64,000 nucleotides of DNA from Arthrobacter sp. ISL-85 (lineage in GTDB: Bacteria > Actinomycetota > Actinomycetes > Actinomycetales > Micrococcaceae). This document shows positions 58,133 to 64,000 of the stretch, one piece after another; position 1 is the stretch's first letter; the number at the start of each line of letters is the position of its first letter. The notes beneath the pieces are model-generated. The model was not told the origin of the DNA and made no database searches. It saw only the letters and a program-made list of their open reading frames with translations. The stretch is taken from positions 62,001-126,000 of the forward strand of contig NZ_JAGGPQ010000001.1 of assembly GCF_018613675.1 (NCBI RefSeq), given 5' to 3'. Both the position numbers and the translations under genes were made by a program.

Positions 58133-59781
58133 GCGATGACGCTGTCCACCAGCGCCTTGGCCTCGGCCTGCACCTGCTTCAGGTGCTCCTCGCCCTTGAA
58201 GGACTCGGCGTAGATCTTGTACACGTCCTCGGTGCCGGAGGGGCGCGCGGCGAACCACGCGTTTTCGGTGACCACCTTCAGGCCGCCGATGGGCGCGCCG
58301 TTGCCCGGCGCCTCGGTGAGCTTGGCGGTGATCTCCTCGCCGGCCAGCGATGTGGCAGTGACGTCCGCGGCAGAGAGCTTGCCCAGCTTCGCCTTCTGCT
58401 CGCGCGTGGCGGCGGCGTCGATCCGTGCATAGACCGGGGCGCCGAACTGGTCCGTCAGGCCCTTGTACAGCTGGGACGGGGACTTGCCCGTGACCGCGGT
58501 GATCTCGGACGCCAGCAGGGCCAGCAGGATGCCGTCCTTATCAGTGGTCCACACGCTGCCGTCCAGCTTATTGAAAGATGCGCCCGCGGATTCCTCGCCG
58601 CCGAACGCACCTTCGCCGGAGAGCAGGCCGGGGACGAACCACTTGAAGCCAACGGGAACCTCAACGAGCTTGCGGCCCAGGCTCTGCGCCACGCGGTCGA
58701 TGATGGAGGAGGACACCAGGGTCTTGCCCACCACGGAGGACGGGTTCCAGCCGCTGCGGTTGCGGTAGAGGTAGTCGATGGCGACTGCCAGGTAGTGGTT
58801 GGGGTTCATCAGGCCGCCGTCCGGGGTGACGATGCCATGCCGGTCGGCGTCGGCGTCGTTGCCGGTGGCCACGTCGAAGGTGGCTCCGCCGGTGGACATG
58901 CGCTGGATCAGCGATGCCATGGCCGACGGCGACGAGCAGTCCATGCGGATCTTCTCGTCCCAGTCCAGCGTCATGAAGGCCCACTGCGGGTCCACGGTGG
59001 GGTTCACCACGGTGAGGTCCAGGTGGTGGCGCTCGGCGATCTCACCCCAGTAGTCCACGGAGGCGCCGCCCATTGGGTCGGCACCGATCCGGACGCCGGC
59101 GTCGCGGATGGCGTCCAGGTTCAGGACGGACGGAAGATCGTCCACGTAGCTGGAGAGGAAATCGAACTTGCCGGTGGTGTCCGCGGCCTGGGCATCCGCC
59201 AGCGGGATCCGCTTCACGCCGCGCAGGCCGTTTTCCAGCAGCTCATTGGCGCGGTTGGCGATCCAGCCCGTGGCGTCCGAGTCAGCGGGGCCGCCGTGCG
59301 GGGGGTTGTACTTGAAGCCGCCGTCGGCCGGCGGGTTGTGGCTCGGCGTCACCACGATGCCGTCCGCCTGGGGTGCCCCCGGCGCCGCCTTCCGGTTGTA
59401 GGTGAGGATGGCGTGGCTCAGTGCAGGGGTGGGGGTGTAGCCGTGCCGGGCGTCGACCAGGACCTGGACGCCGTTGGCGGCGAGCACCTCAAGGGCGGAG
59501 TTCTGCGCGGGTTCGCTCAGCGCGTGGGTGTCCTTGGCCAGGAACAGCGGGCCGGTAACGCCCTGCGCAGCCCGGTATTCAACGATGGCCTGGGTGATGG
59601 CCACGATGTGCTGCTCATTGAAGGACGCCTTGAGGCTGGAGCCCCTGTGCCCGGATGTCCCGAACACGACGCGCTGGCCGGGGTCCCCCAGGTCCGGTGC
59701 GATGTCGTAATACGCGTCAAGGAGCGCAGTGATGTCAACAAGGTCCTGGGGTTGGGCAACTGTACCCGCGCGGCTAGCCAT
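58129..59781 (-). CDS. pgm: Phosphoglucomutase (alpha-D-glucose phosphate-specific)
   Basis: Interconverts glucose 1-phosphate and glucose 6-phosphate. The 550 residues have [10 protein letters not shown] at the N-terminus, the phosphoserine loop [11 protein letters not shown], the metal loop NDADADRHG, the sugar-binding [23 protein letters not shown] and the phosphate-binding [15 protein letters not shown], exactly the Pgm class. The start at 59781 is an ATG with GGAG very close; the frame extends upstream to 59886 without a better site. It could feed glycogen and trehalose synthesis. Confidence 0.94.
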   Translation of the reverse strand: MASRAGTVAQPQDLVDITALLDAYYDIAPDLGDPGQRVVFGTSGHRGSSLKASFNEQHIVAITQAIVEYRAAQGVTGPLFLAKDTHALSEPAQNSALEVLAANGVQVLVDARHGYTPTPALSHAILTYNRKAAPGAPQADGIVVTPSHNPPADGGFKYNPPHGGPADSDATGWIANRANELLENGLRGVKRIPLADAQAADTTGKFDFLSSYVDDLPSVLNLDAIRDAGVRIGADPMGGASVDYWGEIAERHHLDLTVVNPTVDPQWAFMTLDWDEKIRMDCSSPSAMASLIQRMSTGGATFDVATGNDADADRHGIVTPDGGLMNPNHYLAVAIDYLYRNRSGWNPSSVVGKTLVSSSIIDRVAQSLGRKLVEVPVGFKWFVPGLLSGEGAFGGEESAGASFNKLDGSVWTTDKDGILLALLASEITAVTGKSPSQLYKGLTDQFGAPVYARIDAAATREQKAKLGKLSAADVTATSLAGEEITAKLTEAPGNGAPIGGLKVVTENAWFAARPSGTEDVYKIYAESFKGEEHLKQVQAEAKALVDSVIA

Positions 59782-60021
59782 GGCTCCAGCATGCCAGAAC
59801 CTGGCAGGAGTCAAAACGACCCGCCCAAAATCCGGACGCTGTGACCTGCCGTGACGCTGCCAACCAAGTAGCCCACCTGAGTACACGGCCGCGAAAGTAC
59901 CTATATACCGCCCCTTCCGCCCCTGCTAATTTCAAGGAAATTCCACGAAAACAAACCGAAAGGAACGGACGACGGCGGCCCGCCGCCGTCGTCCTGTCCG
60001 GCAAGGAAACGGGGACGTCCA

Positions 60022-60942
60022 ATGGGGGCAGGAGACGGGGCAGCGGAGCAGTCAAGGCTTGCTGCCGAGCGCGTGGCAAGGCTGAAGCGCCGGCTGGACG
60101 AGGTCGAACATTCCACCAAGGCGTGGGATGCCGGAGCGGTGGGGGAGCGGTTGGTGGCTGACAAGCTCAGCGAGCTGGTTCCCCGCGGCTGGTACGTGCT
60201 CCACGATGTCCACTGGCCGGGCAGGCCGAAGGCTAACCTGGACCACGTCCTGGTGGGCCCGGGCGGCGTGGTGGTGGTGAATTCGAAGAACTGGACCGGC
60301 GAAGTTCGGGTGGCTTCCGGTGTGTTGTGGCAGGGCCGTTACGCGCGGACCCAGGCGGTGGAAGGTGCCCTGGCCCAGTGTGCTGCTGTTTCCTCGGTGC
60401 TGGCTCCGCCGCACCGCAGGCTGGTGCGTCCGCTCATCTGCATGGCCGCGCAGCCGGACCTTTTCGGGATAACAGACTCGGACGTCGCCGTCGCGGGCTC
60501 CGAGCGGGTGGTCGGGGCCATCGAAGCGCTGCCGGCAGTGCTCGAACAGCAGGCAGTGGTGGGACTGTACGAGCAGCTGGGCCGGCAACTCACGCATGAG
60601 CAGGAACCCGGCATCACGGCCCTGCGCAACGTGCGCCCGGGAACCGTGGTGCGCCCGGCGGGAGCCCTGCCTCCGGCCGGTCCCGCGGCTACCCCGGGAG
60701 GCAAAACCGGATCCGCCGAAGATGCAGCCAGGTCCCGCAGTGCATCCCGGCACCCCGCCGGCCGTGCCCTGCCGCCACGGGACATCCAGGCGGGGCAGCA
60801 TACGGCTGCACCGGCCGGCCATTGGCGCCACGGCCGGAGCACCAAGGCACAGCCACACGGCGGCACCAGCGGAGGCAAGCTGGCGCTGCTGGCCGCCTTC
60901 GTTATTTTTGCCGTCTATATCCTGCCCTACTTGGCCCGCTAG
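60022..60942 (+). CDS. NERD-domain protein with C-terminal membrane anchor
   Basis: 306 residues. Residues ~35-150 are a NERD (nuclease-related) domain: GERLVADKLSELV, NLDHVLVGPGGVVVVNSKNW with the conserved Asp and Lys of a PD-(D/E)xK-like core, and a helical end. A long Ala/Pro/Arg-rich linker follows and the protein ends in one membrane helix (LALLAAFVIFAVYILPYL). The first ~30 residues form a charged coiled coil. Family function is uncertain; some NERD proteins relate to defence or to DNA processing. Its end overlaps the convergent LysR gene by 41 bp. Confidence 0.78.
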   Translation: MGAGDGAAEQSRLAAERVARLKRRLDEVEHSTKAWDAGAVGERLVADKLSELVPRGWYVLHDVHWPGRPKANLDHVLVGPGGVVVVNSKNWTGEVRVASGVLWQGRYARTQAVEGALAQCAAVSSVLAPPHRRLVRPLICMAAQPDLFGITDSDVAVAGSERVVGAIEALPAVLEQQAVVGLYEQLGRQLTHEQEPGITALRNVRPGTVVRPAGALPPAGPAATPGGKTGSAEDAARSRSASRHPAGRALPPRDIQAGQHTAAPAGHWRHGRSTKAQPHGGTSGGKLALLAAFVIFAVYILPYLAR

Positions 60943-61828
60943 CCTCCCGCCCGTCCCCGGACCGCAGCTGGTCCACGGCGGCCGCGCGGACGGCAGCTGA
61001 GAACCGGTTGAGCCGGTCTGAATCGAGCGCCCAGGCCTGCCAGTACAGGGCCACGTCCTGGTGGGCATCCTCCTCCAGCCGGACCAGCGTGCCGCCGGCC
61101 AGCTCACCGCTGAGCTGAAGCTCCGGAATCATTCCCCAGCCCAGTCCGGCTCTGACTGCCGCGAGGAATCCCTGGGAAGAGGGCACGGTGTGCGTGGCCG
61201 GAAGCTCCGGCACCCGCTTGGCAGTGAGAACGTCCTGCTGAAGGGTGTCCTTCGTATTGAATTTCAGGACCGGCATTGCTGCCCAGTCCACGCCGCCCGG
61301 CCCGGAGAAGCGCCGGCGCAGCCCTGGAGTGGCCACCGGAATGTAGCGCATGGACCCGAGCAACTCCACGCGGCATCCGCTCACCGGGACGGGGTCGGAG
61401 GTCACTGCGCCCATCACGGCTCCGTCGCGGAGAAGCTGGCTGCTGTAGCCCTGGTCCTCAATGTGCAGGTCGAGGGCGGAATCCTCCCAGCCGGCGGCCT
61501 GGTGCAGAACGGGGGTAAACCAGGTGGCCAGCGAATCCGCGTTAACGGCCACGGGCAGGTGGGCCCGCGAGCTCGATCCGGTTCCCAGTGCTGCCGCAGT
61601 CTCAGCGTCCAGCACCTGCACCTGGCGGGCCATCCGCAGCAGCAGCGCGCCGGCGTCGGTGGCGGTGCAGGGCAGCCGGCGGCGCACCAGGACCTGGCCC
61701 ACGGACGTTTCCAGCGCCTTGATGCGCTGGCTCACCGCTGAGGGCGTGATCCGGAGCAGGTCGGCCGCCGCCTCAAACGTTCCTTCATCGATGACTGCGA
61801 CGAGGGCTTTCAGGTGCTCAAGGTTCAT
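60902..61828 (-). CDS. LysR-family regulator, LysG/ArgP type
   Basis: 308 residues: N-terminal HTH (FEAAADLLRITPSAVSQRIKALE) and an effector-binding domain in the ArgP/LysG branch (LPVAVNADSLATWFTPVL, QGFLAAVRAGLGWGMIPELQL). This branch senses lysine or arginine and switches on a LysE-type exporter. The lysE-type gene lies divergently, 70 bp away, which strongly supports the pairing. The ATG follows a short AT-rich control region. Confidence 0.88.
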   Translation of the reverse strand: MNLEHLKALVAVIDEGTFEAAADLLRITPSAVSQRIKALETSVGQVLVRRRLPCTATDAGALLLRMARQVQVLDAETAAALGTGSSSRAHLPVAVNADSLATWFTPVLHQAAGWEDSALDLHIEDQGYSSQLLRDGAVMGAVTSDPVPVSGCRVELLGSMRYIPVATPGLRRRFSGPGGVDWAAMPVLKFNTKDTLQQDVLTAKRVPELPATHTVPSSQGFLAAVRAGLGWGMIPELQLSGELAGGTLVRLEEDAHQDVALYWQAWALDSDRLNRFSAAVRAAAVDQLRSGDGREASGPSRAGYRRQK

Positions 61829-61862
61829 GAAGGTATTCTAATGAAGGCCAAGAATCCTTTAT

Positions 61863-61892
61863 TTGTCTACAGGCACCTCGCGATCCTATGGT
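61863..61892 (+). promoter_or_regulatory. Possible leaderless promoter of the LysE-type gene
   Basis: TTGTCT (61863-61868) and TATGGT (61887-61892) stand 18 bp apart. The -10 ends six bases before the ATG at 61899, so the mRNA would begin at or next to the start codon, and no Shine-Dalgarno sequence is present. The LysG/ArgP-type regulator would bind just upstream. Confidence 0.4.
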
Positions 61893-61898
61893 CATGGC

Positions 61899-62495
61899 AT
61901 GTGGACCGCGGGAATAACGGGAATGCTGACCGGGCTGGCGCTGATCGTGGCGATCGGCGCCCAGAATGCCTTTGTGCTGCGCCAGGGCATCCGCCGGGAA
62001 CACATCGGGGTGGTGGTGGCTGTCTGCATGGCCGGCGATGCCCTGCTGATCGTGGCCGGAACCGCGGGGATCGGAGCGCTGGTCACCCAATTCCCTGGCG
62101 TGCTGGAAGTGCTGCGCTGGGCCGGTGCCGCCTACCTGCTGTGGTTCGCGGTGCGGTCCTTCCTGGCAGCGGTGAAACCTTCAGCGCTGGAGGAGCAGGC
62201 ATCCAGGTCCAGGAACTCGGTCATCGCAACCACGGCGGCACTGACCTTCCTCAACCCCCACGTCTACCTTGACACCGTGGTGCTGCTGGGCAGCCTTGCC
62301 AACCAGCAAGGTCCCGGCCTGCGTTGGACTTTTGCCGGCGGGGCGGTGACCGGAAGCGTCCTGTGGTTCTCTGCGCTGGGCTATGGGGCGAGGACGCTGG
62401 CAGGAGTGCTCACCAGCCCCCGAACCTGGCGTTGGATTGACGCCTCCATCGGCGTGCTGATGGTAATTTTGGCCATCCGCCTGGTCCTGCACTGA
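61899..62495 (+). CDS. lysE: LysE-family basic amino acid exporter
   Basis: 198 residues, six membrane segments: MLTGLALIVAIGAQNAFVLR with the family's GAQNAFVLRQG, and later FLNPHVYLDTVVLLG with the conserved Asn-Pro and Asp. This is the LysE exporter for lysine and arginine, which protects cells from excess when peptides are degraded. The ATG at 61899 is chosen since the fold begins there; a TTG at 61863 is upstream. It is paired with the divergent LysG-like regulator. Confidence 0.88.
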   Translation: MWTAGITGMLTGLALIVAIGAQNAFVLRQGIRREHIGVVVAVCMAGDALLIVAGTAGIGALVTQFPGVLEVLRWAGAAYLLWFAVRSFLAAVKPSALEEQASRSRNSVIATTAALTFLNPHVYLDTVVLLGSLANQQGPGLRWTFAGGAVTGSVLWFSALGYGARTLAGVLTSPRTWRWIDASIGVLMVILAIRLVLH

Positions 62496-62529
62496 AGTAG
62501 GCTGTAGCCAGATTCGCAGGGGAGAAACC

Positions 62530-63054
62530 ATGAGCAACCAGCCATCCCAGGGGCCCGATTACCAGCGTCCCGAAAACCAGCAAAGCGGTTCGCCCTGGCC
62601 CGGGTACCAGCCGCCGGCCCAGTTCGGGCAAGGAGCCGCATACGGCCGGCCCCAATACGGGCAGTCGCCGTACGCCCAAGCCCAGTACAACCAGCCGCAG
62701 TACGACCGAGCCCAGTACCACCAGCCGCAGTACGGCCAGCCCCAGTACAACCCAGGCCAGTATTTCGGCCAGCCGTCCTACTACGGCGGAACTGTGGAAC
62801 CGAAGACCCTGAGCATCGCCAGCATGGTCTGCGGCATCGCCTCGGTCATCATGGGCTGGCTGTTGCTCCCCCAGTTCGCCGCCATCATCACCGGCCACCT
62901 GGCCCTCCGGCGTGAGCCCTCCGGTAAAGGGATGTCCATTACCGGCCTGGTGCTGGGCTACCTCTGCCTGCTGGGGTATGGGGCCATTTGGCTGCTGTTC
63001 ATCATCGGGCTGGCTGTCGCCGGCACCGCCGGGTCGAATACCGGCACCTTCTAG
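62530..63054 (+). CDS. DUF4190 membrane protein with Tyr/Gln-rich repeats
   Basis: 174 residues. The first 88 are low-complexity with a repeated PQY or AQY unit (QYNQPQYDRAQYHQPQYGQP), a prion-like composition; then a DUF4190 domain with two membrane helices: LSIASMVCGIASVIMGWLLL, ITGHLALRRE, GMSITGLVLGYLCLLGYG. The GHLAL/GxGxAITGLVLGY pattern is the family signature. Repeat-rich cytoplasmic tails like this occur in many actinobacterial membrane proteins and may recruit partners. GGGGAG precedes the ATG. Confidence 0.8.
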   Translation: MSNQPSQGPDYQRPENQQSGSPWPGYQPPAQFGQGAAYGRPQYGQSPYAQAQYNQPQYDRAQYHQPQYGQPQYNPGQYFGQPSYYGGTVEPKTLSIASMVCGIASVIMGWLLLPQFAAIITGHLALRREPSGKGMSITGLVLGYLCLLGYGAIWLLFIIGLAVAGTAGSNTGTF

Positions 63055-63270
63055 CCCCGCTGACCCGGGACATGACGCGACGGCAGCCCTGCACTTGCTG
63101 GAACGCGCCACCTGCGCCCGGGCCGCCGTCGTGTTTACCGAAACAGCGCGTCTTACCCTTCATGCCAGCGGCAGCACATTTCGGGTGCCGGCAACACCGC
63201 CACGCGGCTGCTGCTGTCCGGGAAGCCAGACAGTCCGGTGTGGCCCGGTGACTCGAAGTGTATGCGGCTC

Positions 63271-63969
63271 CTAGCGGAGCAGTTCCACGTCCGAGACAAG
63301 CTCGATATGCGCCAGCATGGCCTTCGCGGCTGCTTTCGCGTCCTGCGCGCGGATGGCAGCGGCGATCTTGCGGTGCGAGGCCAGGGACTGCTCCGGCCGG
63401 CCGGGCTGGCCCAGCGATTCCATCCGCGTTTCCAGGATCATCTCGGCAATGAACGCCATCAGCTGCGCCAGTACAGCTGAATGGGCTGCGGCGGTGATGG
63501 CCTGGTGGAACAGCTCGTCGCCATGGCTGCCGCGGTCGCCGTCGTTGATCTCCTTCGCCATGATGTTAAGGGCGTTGTCGATGGCGGCCAGGTCCTGATC
63601 CGTCCGGCGTTCCGCGGCAAGGGATGCAAGCTTCACTTCCAGGGTGCTGCGGGCTTCGACGATTTCCGGCAGCCGGCTCTGGTGTTCGCGCAGGCCCTTG
63701 ATTACCGAGGCCACGCTGGGCCGCCGCGCCAGGACGGCGCCGGTGCCATGCTGCACATCGATCACGCCAAGCACCTCCAGCGCCACCAGGGCCTGGGCCA
63801 GGGTGGCACGGGAAACACCCAGCCGCTCGGCAAGATCGCGTTCCGCAGGCAGGAGGTCCCCGGGGCGGAGCTGGGCGGACTCGATGTAGGCAAGGATCTG
63901 CTCCACCAGCTGTTCATAGAGCCGAGGCCGCGAGACCCGCTCCAAGCCCTGACGTGCTGTCTTCTCCAC
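63271..63969 (-). CDS. GntR-family regulator, FadR/FCD subfamily
   Basis: 232 residues: a winged HTH (LRPGDLLPAERDLAERLGVSR) and an all-helical FCD effector domain with the metal-binding His residues in DELFHQAI, SHRKI and AHIELV. FCD regulators usually sense organic acids such as lactate, gluconate or fatty-acyl compounds. The GTG start follows GGGAGGG. The gene or operon it controls is probably beyond the right edge. The 216 bp between it and the DUF4190 gene hold nothing recognisable. Confidence 0.86.
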   Translation of the reverse strand: MEKTARQGLERVSRPRLYEQLVEQILAYIESAQLRPGDLLPAERDLAERLGVSRATLAQALVALEVLGVIDVQHGTGAVLARRPSVASVIKGLREHQSRLPEIVEARSTLEVKLASLAAERRTDQDLAAIDNALNIMAKEINDGDRGSHGDELFHQAITAAAHSAVLAQLMAFIAEMILETRMESLGQPGRPEQSLASHRKIAAAIRAQDAKAAAKAMLAHIELVSDVELLR

Positions 63970-64000
63970 AAAGCCCTCCCTTGGACGTACCGGACCAGAA

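Noticed and set aside
62640-62770. DNA tandem repeat as a separate element
   Set aside because: The CAGTAC-rich repeats simply encode the QY-rich tail of the DUF4190 protein.
1-64000. tRNA, rRNA, transposase or integrase genes
   Set aside because: None could be recognised on either strand; the intergenic regions are too short or lack the needed motifs. A tRNAscan and IS search would settle this.

Overview
This window reads as the chromosome of a high-GC actinobacterium of the family Micrococcaceae, most likely Arthrobacter or Pseudarthrobacter. The support is the roughly 65-70% GC, frequent GTG starts, many 4-base ATGA/GTGA overlaps, an actinobacterial LexA box (TCGAAC-type), an LAxTG sorting signal, small actinobacterial families (DUF6328, DUF6480-like, DUF6766, Lmo0937-like) and a large supply of sugar-catabolism genes with LacI and ROK regulators. 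I see no rRNA, tRNA, CRISPR array, transposase or prophage module; this is accessory metabolism and stress genes on a stable chromosome.

Layout. 0-5 kb: the 5' part of a membrane histidine kinase behind a structured leader, divergent bioY, then a lower-GC islet with a CHY zinc-finger protein, a DUF1508 protein and two small HTH proteins, one behind twin GTCAAC-N4-GTTGAC palindromes. 5-7 kb: a RelA/SpoT-type alarmone synthetase paired with a homoserine dehydrogenase-like enzyme. 7-9 kb: a secreted M1 aminopeptidase. 9-13.5 kb: a LacI-controlled ribonucleoside operon (nucleoside hydrolase, MFS carrier, ribokinase). 13.5-21 kb: an SDR, an LAxTG surface protein beside a Pro/Ala-rich secreted protein, a cyclodeaminase-family protein, an alpha/beta hydrolase, a fructokinase-like kinase, a membrane-tethered matrixin-like metalloprotease and an orphan SsuA/TauA-type binding protein. 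21-23 kb: a 48-residue Lmo0937-type membrane peptide and SOS-controlled umuDC. 23-38 kb: a HAD phosphatase, a GDPD, several small acidic proteins, a signalling block (response-regulator/GAF kinase, GGDEF-EAL and EAL proteins), SDRs, glycerate kinase, DUF6766 and DUF6328 membrane proteins and a glycosyltransferase.

39-51 kb is the most coherent system: a ten-gene operon facing a ROK repressor. It holds a complete ABC sugar importer, three Gfo/Idh/MocA oxidoreductases, two xylose-isomerase-like TIM-barrel enzymes, an accessory protein and a beta-propeller protein. The set matches the chemistry of 3-keto-glycoside pathways (oxidation, elimination, hydration, reduction, as in the levoglucosan Lgd system); the substrate is unknown. 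51-64 kb: a trehalose synthase-like GH13 enzyme, a GAF-ANTAR protein coupled to an SGNH hydrolase, a uracil permease facing a RutE-like reductase, a 2'-5' RNA ligase-like protein, phosphoglucomutase, a NERD protein, a LysG/LysE-type pair, a DUF4190 protein and a GntR/FadR regulator.

The most unusual non-coding features are palindromic repeats placed just after stop codons. Three related hairpins (13.56, 18.49 and 19.77 kb) share ends and loop motifs but differ in the stem with compensating changes. At 57.42-57.60 kb, three 32-bp direct units and two inverted units flank a perfect 20-bp palindrome.
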